50,112 nucleotides of DNA from a bacterium (GTDB taxonomy: Bacteria > Cyanobacteriota > Vampirovibrionia > Gastranaerophilales > Gastranaerophilaceae). The stretch spans positions 1 to 50,112 of the forward strand of contig JAFXYZ010000037.1 of NCBI GenBank assembly GCA_017541465.1, written 5' to 3'. The position numbers and the translations under genes are program-made. The notes beneath the pieces are model-generated. The model made no database searches, had not been told where the DNA came from, and saw only the letters and a list, made by a program, of their open reading frames with translations. Positions 41,685-50,112 of this stretch are shown one piece after another. Within the stretch, counting starts at the first letter, position 1, and each line of letters starts with the position of its first letter.

Positions 41685-42452
41685 CTACACCTTATTATTG
41701 ACCCCATATCCGAAGAGGGCAAAGTCATATTTGACAGGATCGTTTGAATCAAAGGTTTTTAATGTTTGTGTCAGCTCTTCAACTGTTTTAAAATCATTAT
41801 TTGCTCTTGAAATAAGCCCTAATTTTCTTGATATTTTGCTCACGTGGACATCTAAAGGAATTAAAAGCTCCGATTTATCAATAAATTTCCAGATGCCTCT
41901 ATCCACTGCGCCGTCTCTGACAAACCACCTAAGCATCATATTCATTCTTTTTAAGGCGCTGTTTTTATCGGGGTTCGGAAGAAGATGATAAAACCCCTGT
42001 GTCGCCTCCTTTGAAACCCTCGAATAAAAATAATCGGTCGAAATTTTGAGCATGCCCTTAATCGTTCCCGACTGCTCATAGCCGTACTTAAAAAGGCTCT
42101 CTAAGGTTTCATTTTCACTGTATAAAATATTGAGTATCCTCAAAATCTCAGTTAAATCAACTGTTTTAGAAAACCTGTAGTCGCAATCCGTTATCAGCCC
42201 TCTTTTTTCATTAAAATGTTTTACAAAATCAAGCGGTTTATTTTCCATCAAAGAAAAAATTCTGTTTAATTTTTCAATAAATGCTTCTCTTTTCCCGTAG
42301 GCAAACATAGAAGCTATGAAGCCCGCAAGTTCAATATCCCGTTTATCTTCAAACCTGTGGACAAACTGAACAGGATCTGAGGGAATAAAATCAGGGGTTT
42401 CATACTCCTTTGCGTATTTATCAAGAAGGGTTTTCAGTTTTAAATCAGCCAT
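41685..42452 (-). CDS. TIGR02757-family (DUF2400) protein
   Basis: 255 residues with the family landmarks FIPSDPVQFVHRF, AGFIASMFAYGKREAF, RMNMMLRWFVRDGAVDRGIW, IPLDVHVSKISRKLGL and the C-terminal DPVKYDFALFGYG. Biochemical function is not established. It overlaps tadA by 8 bp at the end of the response regulator-kinase-tadA chain. Confidence 0.93.
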   Translation of the reverse strand: MADLKLKTLLDKYAKEYETPDFIPSDPVQFVHRFEDKRDIELAGFIASMFAYGKREAFIEKLNRIFSLMENKPLDFVKHFNEKRGLITDCDYRFSKTVDLTEILRILNILYSENETLESLFKYGYEQSGTIKGMLKISTDYFYSRVSKEATQGFYHLLPNPDKNSALKRMNMMLRWFVRDGAVDRGIWKFIDKSELLIPLDVHVSKISRKLGLISRANNDFKTVEELTQTLKTFDSNDPVKYDFALFGYGVNNKV

Positions 42453-42888
42453 TTTTTCTCATTTCTTCAAAAAATTTAGTAATTACTTCTTTGCATTTTT
42501 CTTCCTCTATCCCTCCAAAAACCTTTAAAGTTTTAGAGTTCATAAGGGTTCTCATATCCGTTTTTGAGCCAAACGCACCGTAGACAGTGTCATAAGCGCC
42601 AAAATAAACCGTTTTTATACCCGACTGCACTATTGCGCCAGCGCACATCGGACAGGGTTCTAGTGTAACATACATTTCGCACCCGTCAAGTTTCCATGAG
42701 CCCAAAATCTGCTCGGCTTTTTCTATCGCAAGTATTTCCGCATGCGCCGAGATTTTTTTGTTTTTTTCTCTCTCATTATGGGCAAAAGCGATGATTTCAT
42801 TATCCTTAACGATAACGCAGCCAACCGGAACGTCCTCCCCCGACTCTTTTGCGGTTTCAAGCGCCTTCAGCATAAACTTTTTATCCAT
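42445..42888 (-). CDS. tadA: tRNA-specific adenosine deaminase
   Basis: Converts the wobble adenosine of tRNA-Arg(ACG) to inosine. The 147-residue cytidine-deaminase-fold protein has the zinc/catalytic set His49-Ala-Glu51 and PCPMC (Cys79, Cys82), plus YGAFGSKTDM. It overlaps both neighbours (8 bp each), so it is co-translated with the sensor kinase and TIGR02757 gene. Confidence 0.95.
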   Translation of the reverse strand: MDKKFMLKALETAKESGEDVPVGCVIVKDNEIIAFAHNEREKNKKISAHAEILAIEKAEQILGSWKLDGCEMYVTLEPCPMCAGAIVQSGIKTVYFGAYDTVYGAFGSKTDMRTLMNSKTLKVFGGIEEEKCKEVITKFFEEMRKNG

Positions 42889-44572
42889 CTATCCGCTCCG
42901 AAAGGGGGAAAATAAGATAGACGGTGAAATTCTCATCTTCGGTTGACTGAAGGTAAATAGAGCCGTTCATTGCATTAACGAGCCCTTTTACAATATAGAG
43001 CCCGAGCCCGGTTCCCCTGGTTGAGCGGGTGGTATCAAGCTCCATACGGATAAATTTGTCAAAAAGTTTATTGAGTTTATCTTTGTCAATGTATTCGCTC
43101 TTATTCGTTATTTTTATTATCGCTTTATGGTTTTCAACCTCTGAAGATACAGTAATGGGGGTATTTTCAAAGCCATACTTATTAGCATTATCAATGAGGT
43201 TAATCAAAACCTGCTCAAGTCTGTCTTTATCGGCATAAAGCGCAGGGAAATCAGACGGGATATTGTTTATAACCTCTCTTTTTTCAATGTTTTTAACCGA
43301 ATATATTGCCGATTCCATAAGCAGAGGAAGAGAAACGGAGGACATCTCAATATTAAGTCTCGCGCCTTCAATATCGGGAATAACGAGCAAATCCTCGACC
43401 ATACGGCTCAGACGCTCTGCCTGTTGCTTGATAATTCTCAGAGATTTGTTTTTCGTTTCCTCATCTATCTCAATATCTTTTCTCAAAAGCCTTGACGTGT
43501 AACCTTTTATGCTCGTCAGCGGTGTTCTGAACTCGTGGCTGACCGTGTCTATCAAATCAGAGCGGAACTCGTTGAGCTGTTTGAGTTCTTTATTCTTGTT
43601 TTTGAGCTGTTTATAAGAATTATTTATCTCATTGACCATCTTATTGAACTCAAACGCAAGGAAAATAATCTCATAGGGAGTAAAGACATTGGTTAAAAGT
43701 TTGACCTGCCTTTTATAGTTACCCTTTGACAGTGCTATTATACCTTTAAACAGCTGTTTTATGTTGATGTAAAGGTAGTAACAGTAAAGCCCCGTAAGGA
43801 TAATCGTCACAATAGCGGAAATAAGAAAGGCGAGAATAATCTTAAATCTTGCAGTATAAATAGTGCTTTCGGTCATTTCCTTCGGGGTATTTACAATAAT
43901 GGTAAGGTTTAATTTATCCAAAGTCAGATAAATTCTCGGCTGGTTCTTTGAAATGCCGAAGAACATAGGTTTACCCTTCTTTATATCCTTCGGAAGAAGT
44001 TTCATGGTTTCCTCAAAATCCGCTTCATTAAAGTTATGAGAGAAAAGCAGCCTGTTGTCTTTATTAATAATATAAATTTCTCTTGAATCGTCTTTTACAA
44101 AGTTTAAGACCTTATCCTTGAAAAATTCAACGTTTACAATGATTTTGAGGTATTTATTATCGTTTATTTTCTCTAAAATATAGAGGGTTGAGTCATCTGG
44201 GTTATAATTAATTCTCTTTAGCTCCTGCCCCTGCTGACCTATATCACTCGGGCGGACAATGTCAAAATCTTTGAACATCTCGGAGTTTACGGCAATATCC
44301 TTGAGGAAAATTATCTGGTCCTCTTCTTTAGGGATATATTTAAGGGCTACAATAATGTTTGTATAGCGGTTTTTATCACCCTCCATCATCGAAACAATGT
44401 TATCCTGAATGGTCTGGGCTATCATCTGAACGGAATAACTGAGCTCGGCACGGATTGCGTGCTGGTTAATGTTGTTAACAATAAACCCCGCAATAATCAT
44501 CGGGATAAAAACCGACAAAAGAACTATTATCGAAATCTGTTCGATGATTTTAAGCCGTTTAATCTGTCTCAT
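42881..44572 (-). CDS. Membrane sensor histidine kinase
   Basis: 563 residues. Transmembrane segment 1 (about 10-31), an extracytoplasmic sensor domain (about 32-237, Cache-like), transmembrane segment 2 (about 238-262), a HAMP-like linker and coiled coil, then HisKA with VSHEFRTPLTSIKGY (phospho-His) and HATPase with NLIDNANKYGFE and GTGLGLYIVKGL. It partners the response regulator directly upstream (4-bp overlap). The signal is unknown; the layout resembles VicK/PhoR-type kinases. Confidence 0.93.
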   Translation of the reverse strand: MRQIKRLKIIEQISIIVLLSVFIPMIIAGFIVNNINQHAIRAELSYSVQMIAQTIQDNIVSMMEGDKNRYTNIIVALKYIPKEEDQIIFLKDIAVNSEMFKDFDIVRPSDIGQQGQELKRINYNPDDSTLYILEKINDNKYLKIIVNVEFFKDKVLNFVKDDSREIYIINKDNRLLFSHNFNEADFEETMKLLPKDIKKGKPMFFGISKNQPRIYLTLDKLNLTIIVNTPKEMTESTIYTARFKIILAFLISAIVTIILTGLYCYYLYINIKQLFKGIIALSKGNYKRQVKLLTNVFTPYEIIFLAFEFNKMVNEINNSYKQLKNKNKELKQLNEFRSDLIDTVSHEFRTPLTSIKGYTSRLLRKDIEIDEETKNKSLRIIKQQAERLSRMVEDLLVIPDIEGARLNIEMSSVSLPLLMESAIYSVKNIEKREVINNIPSDFPALYADKDRLEQVLINLIDNANKYGFENTPITVSSEVENHKAIIKITNKSEYIDKDKLNKLFDKFIRMELDTTRSTRGTGLGLYIVKGLVNAMNGSIYLQSTEDENFTVYLIFPLSERIDG

Positions 44573-45285
44573 TCTTCCTCACTGCGAAACGGAGTAAGTT
44601 TGTAGCCGACATTTGTGACGGTGTGAAGATAGACGGGGTTTTTCGGGTTTTCCTCTATTTTCTGCCTCAAACCTCCGACGTGAACCCTCAGCATTCTGAC
44701 ATCTTCATCACTGTTATAGCCCCAGACTTCGTTTAAAAGTGTTGCCAGAGAAACCGCGTTGTCAAAGTGCTGAAGGAGGCAATAAAGCACCTCAAACTCT
44801 GTCGGGGTAAGTTTTATTCGCTTTTCCTGTATCCCTGTTTCGAGAGATTCGGGGAAAAGCTCGATGTCACCGACTTTTAAAACCTCTTTGCTTAAATCCT
44901 GCGCCTGGGGATTATTGTTCGGGTTGCGTCTTAACAAGGCTCGAACCCTCAAAACCACCTCCTGAACGTCAAAGGGTTTAACAATATAGTCATCAACACC
45001 TGAATTAAAGCCCGTTGTCTTATCCTGTATAGTTCCTTTTGCCGTCAGCATAAGGATAGGAAGGTTTGGTTTTACGGCTCTTAACCGTTTGCAGACTTCG
45101 TAGCCGTTCATCTTCGGCATCATAACATCAAGAAGAACAATATCATAACTGTTATTCAGCGCTTTTTCAAGTGCCTCCTGCCCGTCTCTTGCACTGTCCA
45201 CGATGTAACCGCTGTGCGAAAGGTCGAACTCCAAAAGCTCTCTGATGTCATCATCATCATCAACGACTAACAAATAATTCTGCAT
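44569..45285 (-). CDS. OmpR/PhoB-family response regulator
   Basis: 238 residues. The receiver has the acidic cluster VVDDDDD near 7-13, phosphoacceptor Asp in IVLLDVMMPKMNG (about residue 54), Thr in MLTAKG and Lys in IVKPFD. The winged-helix DNA-binding domain is at about 135-232 (LTPTEFEVLYCLLQH...VHVGGLRQKIE). ATG has AAGGGAAG upstream. It is the first gene of a four-gene overlapping chain. Confidence 0.95.
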   Translation of the reverse strand: MQNYLLVVDDDDDIRELLEFDLSHSGYIVDSARDGQEALEKALNNSYDIVLLDVMMPKMNGYEVCKRLRAVKPNLPILMLTAKGTIQDKTTGFNSGVDDYIVKPFDVQEVVLRVRALLRRNPNNNPQAQDLSKEVLKVGDIELFPESLETGIQEKRIKLTPTEFEVLYCLLQHFDNAVSLATLLNEVWGYNSDEDVRMLRVHVGGLRQKIEENPKNPVYLHTVTNVGYKLTPFRSEEE

Positions 45286-45300
45286 TATCTTCCCTTTATT

Positions 45301-45326
45301 TGTCGGGTTAGTAAACCCGACCTACA
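45301..45326. repeat. REP-like palindrome with CTACA tail
   Basis: GTCGGGTT-agta-AACCCGAC-CTACA. It has the same architecture as the elements at 12-107, and lies just upstream of the response regulator start. Confidence 0.75.
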
Positions 45327-45369
45327 TTTCATTATTCGAGCAATTTAATTATCTCATAACTGAACAACT

Positions 45370-46200
45370 TTAACAATGATTAGTTAAATTTGTTAAAGGA
45401 AGAGGAAGGAGGTATTTGTAAAACTCATACTCGGGGAATGTTTCGGGCAGATTTGTCCAGTACCTCAAAATTAAGTCGTTATTTTTCGTGAGTTCTTTTT
45501 GAAGGTTTTCATCTCTGGTTAAAAGCGGGTAAACAAACGGCACTTCACTATCCGAAAGTTCAAAATGAAGCTCGTTTATTTCTTTATATTTTTTATCCAG
45601 CTCCAAAAATCTTTGCCTTCTTTCATTTTTCTCTTTTTCAAAATCAATTTTCGATAAAATTTTTCGGGAACACTCTGAAATTGTCATAATATCAAATTCA
45701 TCCACCCTTTTTTCATTTTTTAAAAGAGAAGTATAGGAAAAATCGTTTATAATTTGGGGATATTCCTCTTTATCCTTTGGAAAACTTAAAGAAATCGGCG
45801 CTTTTACCCTCAATACAGCTCCATCCTTAACCCCGAAAGAATGAAAAAAGAACTTACGGCAGGAATTAACCGAAGCAAAACCAAAGAAGGGGGAATAAAA
45901 AGCATGGGCATTATCGACAATCAGTTTCGGATATTTTTCCGCCAGTATTTTCACATTGTTTTCGCAAATTCCAAAATAATTCGAATAGAGAACAAAATCA
46001 TCGGCATTAAAATCTTTCAGAGGGTAAAAGTTTTTATCAATATGATAAAATTCGGTTTCGCAACCTTCAAGTCTGAGGGCATTTTTTACGGCAGGGCAAA
46101 GATAGAAGGGAAGGTGAATTTTTTTAATTTTAAAATCCCTCACCAAAACCCTCAGAGCATTTCTTGCACTGTTAAATTCATATTTGAAAAAAGTGTTCAT
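45370..46200 (-). CDS. Divergent DegT/DnrJ-like PLP-aminotransferase homologue
   Basis: 276 residues from ATG 46200. The order of motifs matches fold-type I sugar aminotransferase relatives found in glycan clusters: HLPFYLCPAV near 27-36, PLKDF...VLYSNYFG, KLIVDNAHAFYSP (Asp that would contact the PLP ring) and SCRKFFFHSFGVKDGAVLRV (Lys as candidate PLP lysine). It is shorter and more divergent than true DegT enzymes, so catalysis is uncertain. The frame extends to 46299, but only through a repeat; TATAAT (46208-46213) lies seven bases before ATG 46200. Confidence 0.62.
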   Translation of the reverse strand: MNTFFKYEFNSARNALRVLVRDFKIKKIHLPFYLCPAVKNALRLEGCETEFYHIDKNFYPLKDFNADDFVLYSNYFGICENNVKILAEKYPKLIVDNAHAFYSPFFGFASVNSCRKFFFHSFGVKDGAVLRVKAPISLSFPKDKEEYPQIINDFSYTSLLKNEKRVDEFDIMTISECSRKILSKIDFEKEKNERRQRFLELDKKYKEINELHFELSDSEVPFVYPLLTRDENLQKELTKNNDLILRYWTNLPETFPEYEFYKYLLPLPLTNLTNHC

Positions 46201-46229
46201 ATTAATTATTATAAAACAAACAAATAGCC

Positions 46230-46265
46230 CCCTCACCCCTGCCCTCTCCCTCAAGGGGAGAGGGA
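46230..46265. repeat. CCCTCA...CTCTCC...GGAGAGGG repeat
   Basis: Third copy of the family at 129-161 and 40015-40045, with hairpin CTCTCCCT-caagg-GGAGAGGGAG. A partial copy (GCGGGAGAGGGG) follows near 46304. It lies between the DegT-like gene and fabF. Confidence 0.7.
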
Positions 46266-46341
46266 GTCTTCTGTTAGTGAGCATTTGCAAGTTATACAAC
46301 AGCGGGAGAGGGGTAGAACCTTTGATAAAATATTACGCAAT

Positions 46342-46370
46342 TTGACACCAAAGTTATTTCAAGCTAATCT
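46342..46370 (+). promoter_or_regulatory. fabF promoter
   Basis: TTGACA (46342-46347), a 17-bp spacer, TAATCT (46365-46370), about 34 bases before the fabF start. Confidence 0.55.
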
Positions 46371-46403
46371 TAATATTATTTTGTTTTTGAAAAAGGGAGC
46401 GTT

Positions 46404-47660
46404 ATGGTAAATAGTAAGCGCAGAGTTGTAATAACAGGTGTGGGCTGTGTTTCGCCTTATGGTATCGGCACGGACATTGTTTGGGATGCCGTTGTGAACG
46501 GAAAAAGCTGTATTAAAAAACTTGAAAACCTCAGCGAAGACCAACAGGTCAGAATAGGCGGTGCGGTTCCGGAGTTTGAAATTCCCGACTATATCAACCC
46601 TAAAGATGCAAGAAGATTTGATAAATATATTCTCTATGCTTATGTTGCCGCAAAAGAAGCTCAGATAAGCGCAAATTACGATATTGAAAAAGAAAACCCT
46701 TATACAACAGGTGTTTTAATCGGAACAGGTCAGGGCGGTATGGAAACTATCCTCAATAGCGCCTTAACTATGGCAAGAAGAGGGGTTACAAAATGCTCTC
46801 CCTTCACTGTTCCCATGATGATAGCAAACATGGCGGCAGGTGTTGTATCAATGATGCTCAACGCAAAAGCCTTCAACAAAGCAGTTGTTTCGGCCTGTGC
46901 TACGGGCGCACACGCAATCGGCGACAGTTACCGCTCCATTCAGTGCGGTGACGCAGATGTTGTCTTTGCAGGAGGAAGCGAAAGAGCCATTGTAGATTTT
47001 GTTATAGGCGCATTCACAAGTGCAAAAACACTTTCAAACAGTAACGACTTCCCCGAAAAAGCTTCAAGACCTTATGACAAAGACAGAAACGGCTTCATTA
47101 TGTCAGAAGGCGCAACAATTCTTGTTCTTGAAGAACTCGAACACGCCAAAAAGCGTGGCGCAAAGATTTTAGGTGAAATCGTAGGCTATGGTCAGAGCGG
47201 TGATGCTTATGACATAGTTGCTCCCGATCCCTCTGGTGACGGCGCTCAGAGTGCACTCGAAAAAGCCCTCAAAGATGCAGGCATTGAACCAAAAGACGTT
47301 GATTACATCAACATGCACGGCACAAGCACACATGTCGGCGATATTGCAGAATCCAAGATGATAGAAAGAGTTTTTGGTGATAAAAACACAAATAAAAACC
47401 TTCTCGTAAGCTCGACAAAATCAATGACGGGACACTTGCTCGGCGCGGCAGGGGCTATTGAGGCCTTCATAACAATGAAAGCTATTGAAAATAATATTGT
47501 TCCGCCCACAATAAACCTTGATAACCAGGATGAAGAAGTCGGAAACCTCGATTATGTACCTCATAAAGCAAGAGCTCACAAAATCAATTATGCGGTTTCA
47601 AACTCCTTTGGGTTCGGCGGAACAAACGCAGTATTAGTATTTAAAAAATTTGAAGAATAG
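46404..47660 (+). CDS. fabF: Beta-ketoacyl-ACP synthase II
   Basis: Elongating condensing enzyme of type II fatty-acid synthesis. The 418-residue protein has the Cys-His-His triad: VSACATGAHAIG (nucleophile Cys), NMHGTSTHVGD and STKSMTGHLLGAAG. NSFGFGGTNA is at the C-terminus. ATG has GGGAG four bases upstream. It probably forms a unit with the acyl-activating enzyme that begins 6 bp after its stop. No acpP or other fab gene is adjacent. Confidence 0.96.
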   Translation: MVNSKRRVVITGVGCVSPYGIGTDIVWDAVVNGKSCIKKLENLSEDQQVRIGGAVPEFEIPDYINPKDARRFDKYILYAYVAAKEAQISANYDIEKENPYTTGVLIGTGQGGMETILNSALTMARRGVTKCSPFTVPMMIANMAAGVVSMMLNAKAFNKAVVSACATGAHAIGDSYRSIQCGDADVVFAGGSERAIVDFVIGAFTSAKTLSNSNDFPEKASRPYDKDRNGFIMSEGATILVLEELEHAKKRGAKILGEIVGYGQSGDAYDIVAPDPSGDGAQSALEKALKDAGIEPKDVDYINMHGTSTHVGDIAESKMIERVFGDKNTNKNLLVSSTKSMTGHLLGAAGAIEAFITMKAIENNIVPPTINLDNQDEEVGNLDYVPHKARAHKINYAVSNSFGFGGTNAVLVFKKFEE

Positions 47661-47666
47661 GAATAT

Positions 47667-49328
47667 ATGAACGACAAAAACTATCCGAATTTATTATGTT
47701 TTCTCGAGGACAAAACCCAGTCCATGGGAAACAGTATTGCACTAGGCTTAAACACAAAAGTAGGCTGGAGAGAGCTGACCTATAAAGGAATCAGCATACT
47801 TTCAAAAAATATAGCGGGATATTTAATTGAACTCGGGCTCAAAAAGGGTGACAGGGTTTCGATTATCTCGGAAAGCTGTGTAGAATGGGCACCCGTACTG
47901 TTTGGCTCTGTCCTAGCAGGCACTACTCTTGTTCCTATCGATATTAAACTCACAATTTATGAGATGAAATCAATACTTTCAAACTGTGAACCTAAGGTGC
48001 TTCTGGTTTCAAACAAATTTATCGAATATGCAATAAAGCTGAAGGAAGAGATAAAATCAATAGAAGAGATTATCGTCATCAATGAAACTTCAGCCCACAA
48101 AGAATTTAAGACAATTTATGAACTCGAAAGCTCATCAAGAGCAATCTGGAGACACAGAGGACTGAACAAAACAGGTTTAATCATCTACACTTCAGGCACA
48201 ACGGGTAACCCTAAGGGTGTTGAAATAACCTATAAAAACATGCTCTCTCAGGTTTCGGGAATAAGCAAATGTTTTCCTATGGAAAGAGATGAAAAGCTGC
48301 TCTCTATCCTTCCGATGAACCACCTCTTTGAGCTTTCGGTCGGATTTTTGACCTTTTTAAACCTCGGGGTTACGATTTATTACCCTCAAAACCTCAAGCC
48401 CGAGCATATTTTCTACATTTTGCAGGAAAAGCAAATCTCGTTTATGGTTGTCGTACCTTCATTTCTGAAACTCATCAAGACGGAAATCGAATCAGACCTC
48501 AACAAACGTTCTGAATTATACAAATTATTCTTCAAAATGAAATACACTTTGGCGAAATATATTCCAAGCTACCACCTGAGAAGGCTTTTATTCCGCAACA
48601 TAACAAAAAAACTCGGGGGCAAATTTAAAGGCTGTATCTCAGGCGGTGCACCTCTCGATTTAAAAGTCGGGGAATTTATCTCGAGAATTGGTATCCACGT
48701 ATATCAGGGCTACGGCTTATCCGAGGCCTCGCCGGTCGTTTCTATGAGCACGAAAAAACATAACAAAAAAGGTTATGTCGGAAGAGCAATAGACGGCGTT
48801 AAAATCAGAATTGACAAGGAAACGGGCGAACTGATGGTCCAGGGCGACAACGTTATGAAGGGCTACTATAACCAGCCCGAATTATCCGCGGAAGTTGTCG
48901 AAAACGGCTGGCTTCATACGGGCGATATTGCGGAAATTGACTCTGAGGGCTTCCTCAAAATTACGGGAAGAATTAAAAATATGATAGTTCTCTCGGGCGG
49001 AAAGAAGGTATTTCCTGAAGAAGTCGAGTCCGTACTCGAAAAAAGCCCCATGCTTCAGGAGGTTTGCGTAGTCGGAGGTATTAAAAAAGGCGGACAGAAA
49101 GACGGAACCGAATATGTTGTTGCCGTAGTCGTACCGAAACAAGAAGTCAGAGAACAAAACGGCGAAAATACCGAAAAAGTCGTTCAGGCAGAGGTTATGA
49201 AGCTCTCACAACAGCTTGCGACTTATAAACGTCCTTCAAAAATTGTTGTTGCAAAAAATCCCCTTCCGAGAACCGCGACAAGCAAAATCAAGAGAAAAGA
49301 AGTTAAAGCATATATCGAAAAGATGTAG
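47667..49328 (+). CDS. AMP-forming acyl-CoA/acyl-ACP synthetase
   Basis: ANL-superfamily enzyme that activates a fatty acid with ATP. The 553 residues have the P-loop [20 protein letters not shown] (about 170-189), the aromatic motif [30 protein letters not shown] and the catalytic Lys near the end in [10 protein letters not shown]. Length and the short insert before YQGYGL resemble bacterial long-chain and acyl-ACP synthetases. Position after fabF favours recycling of fatty acids into the ACP pool, but CoA versus ACP cannot be decided from sequence. Confidence 0.9.
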   Translation: MNDKNYPNLLCFLEDKTQSMGNSIALGLNTKVGWRELTYKGISILSKNIAGYLIELGLKKGDRVSIISESCVEWAPVLFGSVLAGTTLVPIDIKLTIYEMKSILSNCEPKVLLVSNKFIEYAIKLKEEIKSIEEIIVINETSAHKEFKTIYELESSSRAIWRHRGLNKTGLIIYTSGTTGNPKGVEITYKNMLSQVSGISKCFPMERDEKLLSILPMNHLFELSVGFLTFLNLGVTIYYPQNLKPEHIFYILQEKQISFMVVVPSFLKLIKTEIESDLNKRSELYKLFFKMKYTLAKYIPSYHLRRLLFRNITKKLGGKFKGCISGGAPLDLKVGEFISRIGIHVYQGYGLSEASPVVSMSTKKHNKKGYVGRAIDGVKIRIDKETGELMVQGDNVMKGYYNQPELSAEVVENGWLHTGDIAEIDSEGFLKITGRIKNMIVLSGGKKVFPEEVESVLEKSPMLQEVCVVGGIKKGGQKDGTEYVVAVVVPKQEVREQNGENTEKVVQAEVMKLSQQLATYKRPSKIVVAKNPLPRTATSKIKRKEVKAYIEKM

Positions 49329-49330
49329 AG

Positions 49331-50112
49331 ATGGTATTTCACACTGAAGCAGACACTATAAGCGCAATAGCAACACCTTTTGGTGCGGCGGGAGTTGGTG
49401 TCGTCAGGCTTTCGGGCGATAAAGCCTTTGAAATTACGGGCAAAATCTTTTCAAATAAGAGCCTTGAGCCGAACAAAATCTCTCACGGCTGGATAAAAGA
49501 CGGAGAAACTCTTATTGACGAGGTTATTGTCCTTCCGTTTAAAGCGCCGAGAAGTTATACCGGAGAGGATGTCGTTGAAATCCAGTGCCATGGCGGAATA
49601 CAGATTGTAAGGCAGATTTTAAACCTCACGATTAAAAACGGAGCAAGGTTAGCTGAGAGAGGGGAATACACCAAAAGAGCATTTTTAAACGGCAAAATGG
49701 ACTTATCCCAGGCTGAAGCGGTGCTTGATTTAATCCACGCAAAAACGGAAAAATTTGCGGTTAAGAGTGCAAATAATTTGTCGGGGAAACTAAGCATAGA
49801 AATTGAGAAAATAAGAAAAAATATTTTCGATTTATTATCAAAAATCGTTGCCGCTATTGATTTCCCCGAGGACGTAAAAGAGCCCGAATACTCAGATATT
49901 GAAGAAGAAATAAAAAATATTATCTCTCAGATTGATTCAATTTTATCCGTTTCAAAAAGTTCAAATATTCTGAGACAGGGAATAAGACTCGTTATAGCGG
50001 GAAAACCGAATGTAGGAAAATCTTCTCTGTTTAACAGGCTTTTAAATCTAGACAGAGCAATAGTTACCGATATTGCAGGTACGACAAGAGATGTACTCGA
50101 GGAAACCCTGAA
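49331..50112 (+). CDS. mnmE: tRNA modification GTPase MnmE, 5' part
   Basis: First 260 codons, running off the window end. MnmE with MnmG installs the (carboxymethyl)aminomethyl group at wobble U34. Visible are the N-terminal folate-binding domain ([58 protein letters not shown]), the helical domain, and the start of the GTPase domain with P-loop [12 protein letters not shown] and switch [12 protein letters not shown] 49331 lies two bases after the synthetase stop. Confidence 0.96.
   Translation, partial: MVFHTEADTISAIATPFGAAGVGVVRLSGDKAFEITGKIFSNKSLEPNKISHGWIKDGETLIDEVIVLPFKAPRSYTGEDVVEIQCHGGIQIVRQILNLTIKNGARLAERGEYTKRAFLNGKMDLSQAEAVLDLIHAKTEKFAVKSANNLSGKLSIEIEKIRKNIFDLLSKIVAAIDFPEDVKEPEYSDIEEEIKNIISQIDSILSVSKSSNILRQGIRLVIAGKPNVGKSSLFNRLLNLDRAIVTDIAGTTRDVLEETL

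Noticed and set aside
46201-46299. N-terminal extension of the DegT-like protein (LPLPLRERAGVRG)
   Set aside because: It is encoded by the CCCTCA repeat and lies upstream of the -10 box.

Overview
The window looks like chromosome from a non-photosynthetic relative of the cyanobacteria (Candidatus Melainabacteria / Vampirovibrionia, most likely the gut order Gastranaerophilales). This placement is inference from recalled family features, not from a search. The features are: low-GC DNA; proteins opening with an FKGYDAVPLK-type or NVNFGS-type N-terminus; a prepilin with a GFTLAETLITL head and an NDGWxIKDDYPW-type tail; LuxR-type regulators with a GKNN-EIS helix; and envelope genes of a diderm (OmpH/Skp, a large AsmA-like protein). 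There are no rRNA genes, CRISPR arrays, integrases or transposases, and only one tRNA.

Layout. 1-5.1 kb: small palindromic repeats, ogt, a NarL-type response regulator, a primary-type sigma factor, a pyrimidine-nucleoside phosphorylase, an OmpH/Skp chaperone and a tail-anchored DUF4145-like protein. 5.1-15.3 kb: an EF-hand/coiled-coil/esterase fusion, an AsmA-like protein, an XRE regulator with its own palindrome, a membrane pyrophosphatase (hppA), a GT39-type glycosyltransferase split by a frameshift, and an unknown protein. 15.3-20.5 kb: a sugar ABC permease pair, a soluble histidine kinase, an exported protein, a membrane-anchored MTA/SAH nucleosidase, a divergent XRE/AbrB-like pair around a perfect 18-bp palindrome, and tRNA-Ser(GCT). 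20.6-25.3 kb: a tightly packed minus-strand cluster of LOG-family hydrolase, WecG/TagA glycosyltransferase, split transketolase and ftsE-ftsX. 25.4-27.4 kb: two tandem pentein-fold (guanidino-group deiminase-like) paralogues ending in a strong terminator. 27.4-33.1 kb: pckA with a long leader and a paired operator-like palindrome, a charged-helix protein, a B12-type radical SAM protein and a coiled-coil protein.

33.2-38 kb: a trpR-trpB operon (no trpA) whose promoter lies inside a 54-bp interrupted inverted repeat, a LuxR-type HTH protein and a two-domain M16 peptidase. 38.0-38.85 kb: a gene-free 807-bp stretch with an 85-bp direct repeat and a solitary terminator. 38.85-41.6 kb: a more AT-rich accessory patch with dinD, a prepilin whose frame is broken at a C7 tract, and a membrane coiled-coil protein. 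41.7-46.2 kb: a minus-strand chain of response regulator, sensor kinase, tadA and a TIGR02757 protein, preceded by a DegT-like aminotransferase homologue. 46.4 kb to the end: fabF, an acyl-CoA/ACP synthetase and the 5' part of mnmE, which runs off the window.

Cross-cutting points. A REP-like palindrome headed by GTAG recurs beside gene ends, with three copies identical over 22 bp. A second CCCTCAccc...ctctcc repeat has been absorbed into coding sequence at ogt and at the prepilin leader. Several promoters sit so close to the start codon that their transcripts should be leaderless. The most interesting candidates for new biology are the tandem pentein pair, the poly-C-gated prepilin, the self-enclosing trpRB operator and the pckA control region.
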